Positions 10,823-21,309 of a stretch of DNA of 64,000 nt are shown here, piece by piece. Position 1 is the stretch's first letter, and each line of letters opens with the position of its first letter. The stretch lies in NCBI GenBank assembly GCA_023512835.1, contig CM042087.1, positions 13,362,853 through 13,426,852 on the forward strand, in the 5' to 3' direction. The stretch is from Taxillus chinensis (Eukaryota; Streptophyta; Magnoliopsida; Santalales; Loranthaceae). The position numbers were made by a program, and so were the translations under genes. The notes beneath the pieces are model-generated. The model had not been told where the DNA came from and searched no databases. It was given only the letters and a program-made list of their open reading frames with translations.

Positions 10823-12098
10823 AATGATAATATGCAAGTCAATGTAAGAGATCAGCTCATTTTGCAAGATGGTTTGCTTTGTGGTGGTGAATTCTTTGAT
10901 GTTAGATGTTGTGCTCATATTTTAAATTTGATTGTTCAAGATGGATTGAAAGTGATTTCTTCCTGTAATGAAAAAATTCGAGAAAGCATCAAATATGTGA
11001 AAGGATCAGAGGCTAGAATGAGAAGTTTTGAAGAATCTGTGCAAAGGTGTGAAATTGGTACATCTGCATATTTGGTTTTAGATATGCCCATTCGATGGAA
11101 CTCTACTTAGTTAATGCTTCAATTTTCTTTAAAATACAAACGAGCATTTGCTATGTTGACTTTAATTGATAGCAATTATAAGTATTGTCCATCGAATGAG
11201 GAGTGGATACGAGGAGAAAAGATATGTGAATTTCTGATGTCATTTCATGAGATGACAAAGATGATATCTGGTTCTAGTTATCCAACTCCCAATTTATATT
11301 TCACCAAGTTTGGCAAATTAAGTTACTTCTTTTGGAACATTTGAATGGACATGATGAAGTTTTAAGGATGATGGCTTCTCATATGAAGAACAAATTTGAC
11401 AAGTATTGGAGCGAGTATAATATTCTACTTGCAATGGTGGTGGTTCTTGACCCACGAGTAAAATTCACCATGTTAAAGCGTTGTTATTCTAGGATTTATC
11501 CTCATAGTGCTCAAGAGAGGTTAAATGTGGTGAAGAAGAAGCTTTTTATGATTTATGAAGAGTATACAAAGAGTGATATTGTTACATCTTCATGTAATCA
11601 ACAACAACGGAGTGAAATGCCTTCCTCTTCATCAAATACCACTAATTTGTGTTTCAAATGTATGTAAATACATCTAAATTTCTTATACATTTTATGATTA
11701 TTGATGTCTTTTTTATTCATTCTTGATTTTTTGTTTGCATTAAATGTATGGATAGATGTTGATGGATATGGTAGAAGATGTAGAAGATGTTTATTCAAGC
11801 TTCAAGTCTGAATTAGAACAATATATGTATATGCCAAAACTTGATTATAGTGCTAATAAAGAATTGGATATCTTGAATTGGTGGAAGGACCACAATATTA
11901 AATTTCCTATCTTAACTAACGTGGCTTGTGACTTGTTAAGCATACCTATAACTATAGTGGCTTCTGAATCGACTTTTAGTATTGGAGTCGTGTATTGAAC
12001 AAGTATAAGAGTATTCTACTCCATAAAAATATTCAAGCTCTTATTTTCACACGCAGTTGGCTTCACGGTTTTACTCTTAGTGGTAGTCTTGTTAAAAT
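10823..12098 (+). pseudogene. hAT transposase, 5'-truncated and broken
   Basis: Plant hAT (RICESLEEPER/Ac-like) transposase remnant. Fragments in order: 10823-11110 with LLCGGEFFDVRCCAHILNLIVQDG, the conserved RNase H-fold segment; a stop at 11108-11110 right after MPIRWNST; 11114-11344 with ALKYKRAF-like text, NEEWIRGEKICEFL and SGSSYPTPNLYF; 11332-11667 with LDPRVKFTMLKRCY; and 11756-11998 with the hAT dimerisation domain ([39 protein letters not shown]). A stop at 11996 precedes the usual C-terminal text (about 12000-12060). The N-terminal BED finger and first catalytic region are missing, so the enzyme is dead. A possible intron interrupts 11668-11755, or this is decay. Confidence 0.87.
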
Positions 12099-13832
12099 GT
12101 AGAAGCTTATTTCTTAATTAGAATTTAGAAATATTTTATTGAAATGTTATTCAATTAATATTTATATTTATAATTTTGTAGGTTGGAAAAATAACGAAGA
12201 TGATGAGACAAATGAATCAGTAAATTGTTCAAATATTGTCAATATGTAAGGAGATGAGGTGTAAGCAATAAGTGGAAGATGAAGTTTACATTTTTTGTTA
12301 TTTTTTACTATGCATTTTTTGTTATTTTTATGCTCTACATGTTATTTTATTTTTTGCTATTTTTCTATATATTTTTTGCTATTTTCTGTCAATTTTTTCT
12401 TGTTTTCTGCAATCTTTTACTTGCTTTTGCTCTACTTTCTGCTAGTTCTTTGCTGTTTTTTTGCACGCTTTCTACTTTTTTTCTCGCTATCTTTTGCCAG
12501 GTTTTTTGTAGTTTTTTGGGTTATTTTATACTATCTTTGGCCTATTTTTGCTCTATTTTCTATTAGTTTCTGCTATAATTTGCCTGTTTTAGCTTTGTTT
12601 TATGCTATTTTCTACCTTAGAAGGTAAGTTGAATTATAATGTTATATAGGAAGGAAACGGTCTTGTTGATTTCTGCATTCAAATTATAAATTGAATATAA
12701 ATCTGGGTGTTTTTGGTTGTGTTGTGTCCATAGCTAATTATCCGTTGAAGCAGGGGAGGGAAGGTTTAATATTAGTACTGTTCTACTATATATTACGCTC
12801 CACTGCTTTCTTGTTAATTTCTAATAGAGATTAGATCTGAACTAGGTGTTTGTGCACTTTTATATATAGCTAAGGCAATTTAAAGCGGGTTTGAGAGAAA
12901 AGGGTGGTGGTACTTTTCTAATCTCTGTTTTCCCATATTAGCCATTAAAAACTTTTGATGCAAATTTGGGGGTGTCCTCTTTCATGCATAGACATGTAAT
13001 TGTTATTATTTTTTAAAAAATGCTTGCTTTACACAACACATATATTATTGGTTGTAATACATGATAATATTTGTTATTTTACCCAACATATATATTATTG
13101 GTTGCTGTTATACAAATAAAAAATGCATAACACGTGATAATAGTGGTTGCTTTACCTAGCACATATATTATTGGTTTCTTTACCCAGATAAATGTTTTCT
13201 ATGCTGTAAGTTTGTACGATTTCTATACTTTGTCATTGCAACTACAAAAGACAGCTAGTACAATATACCACGTGATAAGGACTACTACCATCTCCTATGT
13301 GATTTTTTTGACAATCTTGATATTTATTTTCCTATTCATTATTATTAGTTTTTTTTAATATTTTTGTTTATATATGCAGGCAAAGGAAGTTGTGAAAGCT
13401 AATAAAATAGTCCGGTTGAAGTAGTCTCTTGCAAGCACTTCATATATGAAGTTGATTCTTTGAGAATTGAATTGAAGGGGCATGTCACAACTTATAACTT
13501 TTGTGTTATTTACTTTTGTTTTGTAATGGATTGTTGAAGACTAAGAATTTAGTTATGAATGTAATATTTTGCAAAAAAAAAATACAACTTATGTATTTTA
13601 TTTTTATTTTTGGAGCTTTTCTATTGTAATGATGGAATTTTGGAACTAAGAATTTTAGTTATGAATGAATATTTGGAGCTTTTTATTGATAAGCCAAAGA
13701 AAATGGACCGGTCCCGGACCGGACTGGACTGGATAATTATTGGTCCATTAAAACTTTGGGCCTAAATGGACCGGTTCGTTTAGGCCAGCCCCGTAACGGA
13801 CCGGACCAGACTGGTCCGTTTTATACCCCTAT
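12099..13832 (+). mobile_element. hAT 3' non-coding part and terminus
   Basis: AT- and T-rich sequence without genes. The run 12280-12610 is a T-rich low-complexity tract. The subterminal zone 13704-13823 is packed with GGACCGG/CCGGTCC copies in both orientations, typical of plant hAT ends, and the terminus reads TTTTATACCCCTA. The matching left terminus is absent (5' truncation at 10823). Confidence 0.75.
13704..13823. repeat. hAT subterminal GGACCGG repeats
   Basis: At least six GGACCGG/CCGGTCC or one-mismatch copies lie within 120 bp. These are the likely transposase-binding repeats of the hAT end. Confidence 0.7.
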
Positions 13833-14379
13833 GTGTGGTTGGGGTAGCTTATGTGGCTGTGGCTGTGGTAGCCTATGTGGCTGGGGTTGTGGTGGCTTTT
13901 GTGGCTTGCTTATGTGTTGTCTATATTATGAGTACCATAAAGTTAAAATGTTGATTATAAATTATTTGTGTATTATTGTTACGACACTGCATATATGCAC
14001 TTATCATGTAGATAGTTGGAGCATGGGATGGGTCGGGGAGACATGATCCCTACTGAGTTGTGGTTGCTCACCCCTCCTACTATGGTGTGTTTTTTTGCAG
14101 GAACCTACAGGCGTTAGGTGGGAACACCAAGGTGGAAGAGTTCTATTTTGTGGCTTTGTTTTATGTTATTTGCGTTATGTAATTTTATTGAGGGATTGTA
14201 ACCCCAGCGGGGAGATATTGTAATGAAGTTTGGAACACAATAAAGGCATGTGGTTTCAATTAAATAATTGTGTGATTTTGGTTTCTGAAGTGTATGTTGT
14301 GTTCCACCCCTTTATCCAAACCCGGGTAAAGGGAGGGTCACGTTCCGGTCTCCTCGGGTTGGAAAACCGGGGCGTGACA
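13833..14379 (+). mobile_element. LTR-B: chimeric Tekay-like LTR remnant
   Basis: Left part up to about 14078 is almost identical to 10-255 (LTR-A). From about 14063 to 14379 it is almost identical to 16362-16679 (Tekay-1 LTR). It ends GGGGCGTGACA. Confidence 0.85.
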
Positions 14380-14382
14380 ATA

Positions 14383-14394
14383 TGGTATCAGAGC
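14383..14394 (+). other. Primer binding site after LTR-B
   Basis: TGGTATCAGAGC, 3 bp after the LTR end. A further 34 bp of Tekay leader follow before the join to the TRIM tail at 14429. Confidence 0.88.
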
Positions 14395-14428
14395 ATGGTC
14401 TAGATGGCCTAGGGTAGTGGGCGGATCT

Positions 14429-14465
14429 GGACGATATCATGCTATGAGAGACTTGGGCTGTTACA
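14429..14465 (+). repeat. TRIM 3' LTR tail (distal piece)
   Basis: The segment ending GACTTGGGCTGTTACA matches the last 37 bp of the TRIM 5' LTR (494-530). It is followed by GTTTT (14466-14470), the second copy of the target duplication at 329-333. Confidence 0.88.
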
Positions 14466-14470
14466 GTTTT

Positions 14471-14686
14471 GTTGCTTTTCATATCAAGTTATTTTGAGAA
14501 AACTGATGTAACCCGAATGGGAAATGATGTTAAAGAAATTTGACTATATAAAAAAATATGTGGTTTGACTTGTGAACACTTGTTATGATTGTTCTGCGTG
14601 GTATTGTTTAACCCAACCCCTTACCCACTGGGTGGGTAAAGGAGAGTCACGAACCGGTTTCCTCGGCTTGGAAATTCAGGGCATGA
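14471..14686 (+). mobile_element. LTR-A, right piece
   Basis: Continues LTR-A after the TRIM: GTAACCC block, CCCCTTACCC, GGGTGGGTAAAGG, AGTCACG, CCGGTTTCCTCGG and a degraded end GGGCATGA. No PBS follows. Confidence 0.78.
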
Positions 14687-14879
14687 TATGGCAATGGAAT
14701 GAGTTTAGGATGAGTTATTTCTATATTGAACCTATTCCACTTCCATATAAGAAAACTTTGTTCCAAAACTATTCTAAACCTAATTATGACTCTAAATCCA
14801 TTCCAATAAGATGGCACAGGGTGGCGATTCGGCATAACCTACGATAATATCATTTATATGCACTGCGAGAGAGGTTACT
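14687..14879. other. Unassigned 193 bp
   Basis: AT-rich, no recognisable domain, no PBS. A TTCCA/TGGAA-rich patch could be a small MITE relic, but I see no convincing terminal repeats. Confidence 0.4.
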
Positions 14880-15259
14880 TGTAATGACCCGTGTGTAAGA
14901 AGTTAACCACAAACACCTTGGATGTTGGTGCACAAGTTTGAGGTAAGAGATGAGCCCAAGAGGAGACTTTTGGGAGGTGCATGTGACAAGTGATAACGTA
15001 CATTTATGCCCTAGGAAGATGCTATGCATATACATGCGGTTTTAAGCCGTTTTTGGCAGATTTTAGTAGATGGCCTCAAACAATTGGCGTGCAAGAACAA
15101 AAGTTGCTTAGATAGAGGTCCTCTATCTACCACAGAAATTTCAGAGCATTTTGGAGCTGCACATGAATTCACCCATTTCACGTGCAAGCATATTTTTGCT
15201 TCTCAGACCTCTACAAGATGCAAGGAGGCTTGGGGTGAAGTTTGAGTGCATTTGGAGCT

Positions 15260-15299
15260 GCACGCCAATTGGGGAATTGGCGTTCAAATTGGCGTGCAG
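15260..15299. repeat. Hairpin module X-GGGG-X'-A-X' in Tekay-1 LTR
   Basis: X is GCACGCCAATT, the loop is GGGG, X' is AATTGGCGTTC (10 of 11 paired), then A and a second X' AATTGGCGTGC that pairs perfectly. A second hairpin with GCACATGAATT and ATTTCACGTGC arms is at 15159-15185. Confidence 0.8.
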
Positions 15300-15416
15300 G
15301 CATATTTTTGCATAGTTACCTTAGTTTTGTTATTCTAATCATCTTTTCCCAAAGGACCATGTTGGAATTATGGATATTTTGTCGAGTATGGATGCGGAAA
15401 GGTTGTAACTTGTGAA

Positions 15417-15475
15417 ATCAAAACTACGTCGTTTTGATGCTGGGGTTCACTTAATCAAAACTACGTCGTTTTGAT
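15417..15475. promoter_or_regulatory. Two ACGT-core palindromes upstream of TATA, Tekay-1
   Basis: ATCAAAACTACG then TCGTTTTGAT at 15417-15438 and again at 15454-15475, ending 12 bp before the TATA box. Likely bZIP-type enhancer sites; function inferred. Confidence 0.65.
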
Positions 15476-15486
15476 GTTGTGCTGTC

Positions 15487-15493
15487 TATATAA
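15487..15493 (+). promoter_or_regulatory. TATA box, Tekay-1 LTR
   Basis: TATATAA in the conserved context GTCTATATAAGGA. It lies in the same place in every Tekay LTR here. Confidence 0.75.
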
Positions 15494-15661
15494 GGATGAA
15501 GAGCCCTCTGTTTTAGGTTTAGGGTTTGTTGCTCCACCAGCCGTCGTAGAGAGAGAGAGAGAGAGAGAGAGGGAAGGAGAGCTGTTGGCTTGTTGCCGGA
15601 GCGTCTTGCGTGGGGAGGACGGCGTCTAGCGTGGGAGCAAGAGCAGGAGGACGTTTCCAAG

Positions 15662-16400
15662 GTAGGGGTTCTGTCTCACCTGATCTGTTCTGGGGTTAGG
15701 CCCTGTGTAGAGGATTTATAGAGCTTCTACTGTTATTGTTATACTATATATATGTAAATTCATCTAGGTGTGACCTCCTATATGAATGTTGGCCTTCAGT
15801 GGCAAGTATGTGTTGAGATTAGGCCTGTGTGGCACTGCACACTAGGTGTTTGATATTATGCCTGTGAGGCCATGCATGTTATGCGATTGATGTTATGCCA
15901 GTGTCGTTATGCCTGAATGGTGTTTGATGTAATGTCTGTGAGGATATGCATGCTAGGTGTTTGATGTTATACCAGGGTGGACATGCAAGTTAAGTGTTTA
16001 TTGTTATGCCTGAATAACTGAGATATATGTTAAATGTTTGTTGTTATCTGTGGAGCCTAAGAAGCCTGAGAGGCTGAGGCAATGCTTGTGTACCTGTGGA
16101 GCCTGAGAGGCTGAGTTGATGTCAGTGAGACTAACTGTGGAGCCTGAGAGGCTGAGTTAATGTCAGTGAGACTGACTGTGGAAACTATGCCTGAGAGGCG
16201 GTTAAATCACTTGTGGTTTATATGGTGGATAATTGTGGCTACTGATGTGGTTGGTTAATGTCTGTTGGAATTATTGTAACACGACACTGCACTTGTACAC
16301 ATGACATGTAGATGCTAGGAGCATGGGATGGGTTGGGGAGACATGATCCCTACTGAGCTGTGGATGCTCACCCCTCCTACTATGGTGTGTTTTTTTGCAG
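15662..16400 (+). other. Candidate leader intron in Tekay-1 LTR
   Basis: Donor CAAG/GTAGGGG at 15662 and acceptor TTTTTTTGCAG/GAACC ending 16400, with a CTCAC branch-like site about 30 bp before the acceptor. Both borders are conserved in the other Tekay LTRs with near-constant length (730-739 bp). Predicted only. Confidence 0.45.
16048..16203 (+). repeat. Tandem repeat in Tekay-1 LTR
   Basis: Copies of TGTGGAGCCTGAGAGGCTGA with short spacers. The zone holds different repeats in each LTR subfamily. Confidence 0.75.
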
Positions 16401-16682
16401 GAACCTACAGGCGTTAGGTGGGAACACCAAGGTGGAAGAGTTCTATTTTGTGGCTTTGTTTTATGTTATTTGCGTTATGTAATTTTATTGAGGGATTGTA
16501 ACCCCAGCGGGGAGATATTGTAATGAAGTTTGGAACACAATAAAGGCATGTGGTTTCAATTAAATAATTGTGTGATTTTGGTTTCTGAAGTGTATGTTGT
16601 GTTCCACCCCTTTATCCAAACCCGGGTAAAGGGAGGGTCACGTTCCGGTCTCCTCGGGTTGGAAAACCGGGGCGTGACAATA

Positions 16683-16694
16683 TGGTATCAGAGC
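16683..16694 (+). other. Primer binding site, Tekay-1
   Basis: TGGTATCAGAGC, complementary to the 3' end of plant tRNA-iMet. Confidence 0.92.
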
Positions 16695-17143
16695 ATGGTC
16701 TAGATGGCCTAGGGTAGTGGGCGGATCTGGTTATCTTGAGTCCTTTGGAGGAACCTGGAGGGACGTGCCTAATCAACATGGTCCTCTTTGAGCCTCCAAG
16801 GTGTACTTGGGATAGTCCAGACCTGAGGTAGGATTTGCATGCATTGGCATTAGGGCACTAGTTGCATTGGTTGTTGTATGTGAAGGTGTGGATACCTTGA
16901 GCAAAATGTGAATAATGTGATAAGGTGTGAACTGTGCAACTCTGATGTTATTTGAAGTACCTTGAGCATGACTACAAGGAAAGGTCCTTGTTTATTTGAA
17001 CTGTGTGCAATGTTGATTGGTGCAATGTGTAAAATGTGTGTGATGCCATGTACTACTTGACTTGATAGTGGGGTAGAGGTAGTGAAACCCGATAATTGTC
17101 GAATGCGTTCTGACGTTTGTGCTTCTTACTTCCTGTAGTAAGA

Positions 17144-18430
17144 ATACCACCGAGGAGAGTGACACGTGCGTCCGGGGCAGTGGCTGATGAGTCATCTGCC
17201 CATGAGGGCCCCGGTGCGGGGCAGTCCGTTGGAGGACATGCACTGTTGCTGGCGCAGCTGTGAGAAGGCATCCGGCTGGAAGTCCTAGAGCTGAGGGAGG
17301 GTATCCGGCAAGAGGTACGGGAGGAGGTGCGCCGCGAGATGGCAGCCCAGCAGGTGGTGCCACCACCACCACCACCAGTGGGGGAGCTACCCCGGGAGCG
17401 TGAGGGTTCGCTGAGTGGTATACCGATTCGTGCAGAGGATGACGTAGTGACACGGTTCCGAAAGGAACAACCTCCGCGATTCAAAGGAGAGGAGGACCCA
17501 GTGTTAGCTGAGCACTGGCTAAGGCAGATCGAACATGTGTTTTCCTTTCTCCTACCCCGGGAGGAGGATAAGGTGAGGCTGGCCATTTGGCAGCTAGAGG
17601 GGAATGCTCTGGAGTGGTGGTAGAGTGTCGCGGGGAGCCGTGCGGTGCAGTTTATGCTGTGGGAGGAGTTCTTGCAACTCTTCCACGATGAGTTTTTCCC
17701 TGAGTCCTTGAGATGGCAGAAGAGAGAAGAATTTGGCAGCCTGAAGCAAGGATCAAAGACTGTGCCCGAGTATGAGCGGGAGTTCCGGAGCCTGAGTAGA
17801 TTTGCCCCCGAGACTGTGGCAAAGGAGGACCTGAAAGCCCACAAGTTCACCTTGGGTCTCAGGCCAGCTCTTAGGCAGAGGGTGGCGATTCTGCATTTGA
17901 GGACCTATGCTGAGGTTGTTGAGACAGCGCGCATAGCTGAGAGGGAACTGGATGATGGGAGGCAGGTTCACTAGGGTCGCCAGTTACAAGGTGGGTCTGA
18001 ACGCGATTCTGGGTCCAAGAGGCCCAAGACTGAGGAGAGAGATAATAGTTCTTTTCGCAGCCGGGGTCTACCATCTGTGAACCCAGGGAGGTTCACCCTT
18101 GGCGGTAGTGGGCAGGGAGGTTCAACAGGAGGTCTCCCCAGCGGTTGTCTTTGTTGTGGGAGGCAAGGTCACTTCAAGAGGGAATGTCCCAAGAAGGACT
18201 GGCGGTGTAACAACTGTGGGCGAGAAGGCCACTTGAGCCGGGTGTGCAGGAGTGGCAACAGGGGAGCAGGAGGCGTGGCATCCAGCATGAGGAGCGATGC
18301 TAGTTTTCGCACTCCATCGGAGAGGCCAGCTCGCCAGTGGCAGGCTAGCCAGGCGGGATCTAGCCAGACCCGACCTTAGGGGAGGCAAGAGCGTCAGCAG
18401 ACTAAAGCTGGAGGCAGCCATGGCGGGAAG
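17144..18430 (+). pseudogene. Tekay-1 gag, broken
   Basis: Structural (capsid/nucleocapsid) protein of a chromovirus. The start codon expected at 17144 is ATA; Tekay-2, -3 and -4 have ATG at this place. Capsid text follows: FRKEQPPRFKGEEDPVLAEH, WLRQIEHVFSFLLPREEDKV, LEWW, FHDEFFPESLRWQKREEF. Two CCHC knuckles appear near 18145-18260 (CLCCGRQGHFKREC and CNNCGREGHLSRVC). Stops at 17621-17623, 17972-17974 and 18377-18379 interrupt it; the last two read TAG where relatives have CAG. A conserved acceptor-like tract (about 17115-17138) lies directly before the start. Confidence 0.85.
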
Positions 18431-18436
18431 CGCCCA

Positions 18437-19396
18437 GTGAGTGAGCCGACCAGTGGCACAGGCCAAGGGAGGGTGTTTGCGCTGGAGGCGATATACCAAG
18501 AGGAGGCTGAGCTACCACCCCCACCGGCTGAGGGTGGAGCAGGACCATCAGTGGTTAGAGGTACCCTTTTGATCTCCCGTACATTAGCTTCTGTTCTTTT
18601 CGATACGGGTGCATCGTGTTCTTTTGTTGCTGAGCTTGTGATAGATAGCTTGGGGTTAGCTTGTGTGGAGGCAGCGAAGTCCCTAGCTGTTGAGTCTCCA
18701 GGGGGGGGGGGTATGATTGAAGTGCGGCGTGTTTGCCGTGACTGTGTGTTAACCATAGGAAGTGTGGAGCTGAGATTCGACCTGCATGTATTGCCCTTGT
18801 GTGCTTTTGACCTGATCTTGGGTATGGATTGGCTTATGGCTTTCCAGGCCAAGATAGACTGTTATTGGCGGCGCGTATCCTTTGTGTCACCTGCGAGGGT
18901 TTCTTGCACCTTGCAGGGGGAGTGGGATCGTGAGGCTAGTCGGGCTGGGCCAGTGCTAGACCAGTGGGGTGCCATTACCCACAGGTTGGCAGCCCTAACC
19001 TTTGCTGAGGAGGGGAAAGTGGAAAAGAGAGTGTGGCCGGCAGTTGTTGACCAATTTCAGGATGTCTTTCCTGACCAGTTGAGGAGTTTACCTCCTAAGA
19101 GGAGTGTAGAGTTCACCATTGAGTTGGTACCGGGGACTGGACCGATATCCCAAGTGGCTTATCGGATGGGACCAGCTGAGCTGAGGGAGCTACAGAGGCA
19201 AATAGAAGAGTTGGTGGACCAGGGGTATATCAGACCGAGTACCTCACCCTGGGGTGCTCCGGTGCTCTTCGCAAAGAAGGCAGACGGCACGCTTCGCCTC
19301 TGCATAGACTACAGGAAGCTGAATTCAGTGACTGTGAAGAACAAGTACCCGTTGCCTCGGATAGATGACCTGTTTGACCAATTGAGTGGGGCCTAG
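18437..19396 (+). CDS. Tekay-1 protease and RT N-terminus
   Basis: A 319-residue open stretch. The aspartic protease active site is [11 protein letters not shown] (about 18593-18625), with the second conserved part [17 protein letters not shown] (about 18810-18860). The protease-RT linker is followed by the RT fingers ([80 protein letters not shown]). It ends at a TAG at 19394-19396 where relatives have a CAG or CGG codon before WFSKIDL. In this family the protease cleaves the Gag-Pol precursor. Confidence 0.88.
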   Translation: MSEPTSGTGQGRVFALEAIYQEEAELPPPPAEGGAGPSVVRGTLLISRTLASVLFDTGASCSFVAELVIDSLGLACVEAAKSLAVESPGGGGMIEVRRVCRDCVLTIGSVELRFDLHVLPLCAFDLILGMDWLMAFQAKIDCYWRRVSFVSPARVSCTLQGEWDREASRAGPVLDQWGAITHRLAALTFAEEGKVEKRVWPAVVDQFQDVFPDQLRSLPPKRSVEFTIELVPGTGPISQVAYRMGPAELRELQRQIEELVDQGYIRPSTSPWGAPVLFAKKADGTLRLCIDYRKLNSVTVKNKYPLPRIDDLFDQLSGA

Positions 19397-20372
19397 TGGT
19401 TTTCCAAGATAGATTTACGGTCAGGGTATCACCAGCTCAGGGTTAGGGAGAAGGACATCCCTAAGACGGCTTTCGGTGCAGGTATGGGCATTATGAGTGG
19501 GTAGTGATGCCTTTCGGGCTCACTAATGCGCCAGCGGTGTTCATGCATTTGATGAACCAGGTCTTTGCTCCATACTTGGATTCGTTTGTGGTGGTGTTTA
19601 TTGATGATATCTTGGTGTATTCCAAGACCGAGAGGGAGCATGTGGAGCATTTGGCAACAGTGTTGCAAACCTTGAGGGACCAGCGGTTGTTTGCTAAGTT
19701 TAGCAAATGCGAGTTTTGGATGCAGGAGGTCCATTTCCTTGGCCACGTAGTATCCGCTGAAGGGGTTAGAGTGGACCCAGCCAAGATTGAGGCGGTATCA
19801 TCATGGGAGAGGCCAACCAATGTTTTCGAGATTCGTAGTTTTCTTGGCTTGGCAGGCTATTACCGTCGTTTTGTAGAGGGATTCTCCCGTTTGGCAGCTC
19901 CTATGACAGCGTTGACTCGGAAGGGAGTGAAGTTTGAGTGGACTGACAAGTGCCAGCAGGCGTTTGAGGCTCTCAAAACCCGTTTGACCACTGCACCGGT
20001 GTTGAGGTTACCTCGGGAGGATATCCCATATGAGGTGTATTGTGATGCATCCAGGGTTGGTTTGGGGTGTGTGCTTATGCAGGAGCACAGTGTGGTAGCT
20101 TATGGGTCAAGGCAGCTGAAGCCTCATGAGCAGAATTATCCTACTCATGACCTTGAGTTGGCGGCTGTCATCTTCGCCCTGAAGAGTTGGCTGCATTACC
20201 TCTTGGGGGAGAAGTTTGTAGTGTTCTTGGATCACAAGAGCCTTCAGTACATCTTTACCCAGAAGGACTTGAATTTGAGGCAGAGGAGATGGGTGGAGTA
20301 TTTGCAGACCTTTGACTTTACTCTTGCTTATACCCCGGGCAAGGGTAATGTTGTGGCTAATGCATTGAGCAG
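19397..20372 (+). pseudogene. Tekay-1 RT palm to RNase H, interrupted
   Basis: After the 19394 stop the frame continues ([14 protein letters not shown]) to a one-base deletion near 19472 (AAGACGGCTTTCGG, one T fewer than relatives). From 19504 it is open to 20379: [21 protein letters not shown], catalytic FIDD in [48 protein letters not shown]. RNase H follows with [30 protein letters not shown] and DHKSLQYIF. The match ends at NVVANALSR; the last few codons (ending in a stop at 20379) are from the neighbouring sequence. Confidence 0.87.
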
Positions 20373-20619
20373 AACATAAACCTCTTGGGAGCAAGATAAG
20401 AAAGCACAGAATAACAGGCAGCAGAGCAAAGATATACATAAAAAGTAACTAACAGTAAGAAGTACACATAAAAGTGAAAAGTAAGAAAAGCAGTGTACAA
20501 GGAATTAGAGTACAAGACAGTTACGGGTTAAATTTAGAGTACAGTACACTCTGTGTAAACAGAAAAACAGCAGCTTGCTTGCGCAAGAGTTGAGCAGGAG
20601 TCAAGTGTAATGAGGCCGC
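20373..20619 (-). other. 3' flank of Athila-2 ORF
   Basis: A-rich on the plus strand, no ORF, no LTR boundary seen. It is taken as the non-coding sequence after the ORF stop at 20620. Confidence 0.5.
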
Positions 20620-21309
20620 TCAACTACTCACATGATCAAATTCAGGCACGAGAGCTGGGAACCCGTTGGTGGTCAGAATGTGGATGTAATGGCAAACATA
20701 GAAGCCGCAGCTATGAGCATCATCCTGAGCAGGAACGCCTTGCTTAACTCGCGTAATTTCCATCGGTTTGGAGAGATGATAACCACCACATCCATGCGAG
20801 TATCCCTGCATGACACGGGTTAGAGTGTGATTGAATTCACGCAGTTGTTCACACTGATGGAGTAGTAAGGTACTAGGTTTGGAGTCAAAGATGACGATCC
20901 GTTGGTTCTTGAAATCAATGTCGAGAAGAAACCAGTGCGGGGATGTGGACAAGTAGGGAATGAGCACATGGTCTACCTCATTCCAGGGACGGAAGGAGTT
21001 CTCATATTTGCGACCCTGTATAATCTCAATCATTGCTGCATCATCGAGCAGCTGAGCCTGCATGATCGGCAAACAGAGTTCCACCCTGGTATCTCTGCGA
21101 ATGTGGAGAGGTAGCTTCTCAAGAAAGGACTTCTGGGCGAAGATGAACTGAGTCATCTCAAGGTTATCCATTTCTTCACCGTCATAGAGTAGTCGACAAA
21201 GATCAGGTCCAGTGAAGAAGGCTTCATAGCCGCAGGTCCTCGCAGTGGTATCCCCAGCAATATAAGTGTTGAATGCAACCAGTTCAGCTGAGGTGCCTCC
21301 AGTAGTTAT
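20620..21309 (-). pseudogene. Athila-2 ORF3, C-terminal Ulp1/C48-like protease domain
   Basis: The minus-strand frame from about 21309 to the stop at 20620 encodes about 229 residues of a Ulp1-like cysteine-protease domain. His is in SPHWFLLDI, Asp in VIFDSKPS, then Gln and Cys in PAQDDAHSCGFYVCHYI. This is the His-Asp-Gln-Cys order of SUMO-type peptidases (C48). Ser replaces the usual Asp before the Cys, as in the Athila-1 and -3 copies. The open frame extends right into the Tekay-2 LTR, but those residues are not part of the gene. The ORF continues at 30310 after Tekay-2, so it is split by an insertion. Substrate and activity are unknown. Confidence 0.8.

Larger units (their letters stand above)
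14880..16679 (+). repeat. Tekay-1 5' LTR (1800 bp)
   Basis: Starts TGTAATGACCCGTG, ends GGGGCGTGACA, PBS 3 bp on. Internal order: hairpin modules (15159-15185, 15260-15299), two ACGT palindromes (15417-15438, 15454-15475), TATA box (15487-15493), AGGGTTTAGGG-like leader, GA run (15549-15571), candidate intron 15662-16400. Confidence 0.88.
14880..20372 (+). mobile_element. Tekay-1: Ty3/gypsy chromovirus, 3'-truncated
   Basis: 5' LTR 14880-16679, PBS 16683-16694, leader, gag (from about 17144), protease, RT and RNase H. Homology ends at 20372, inside the RNase H-integrase linker (NVVANALSR). Integrase, chromodomain and 3' LTR are missing, and the sequence changes to the 3' region of the Athila-2 ORF. 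Confidence 0.88.

Noticed and set aside
12279..12627. Phe/Leu-rich ORFs resembling membrane proteins
   Set aside because: They come from a T-rich low-complexity stretch in the hAT 3' region. Two overlapping frames give the same kind of peptide.
14647..14847. Short ORFs across the LTR-A end and the unassigned 193 bp
   Set aside because: They cross the LTR boundary, have no domain and no homologue in the window.
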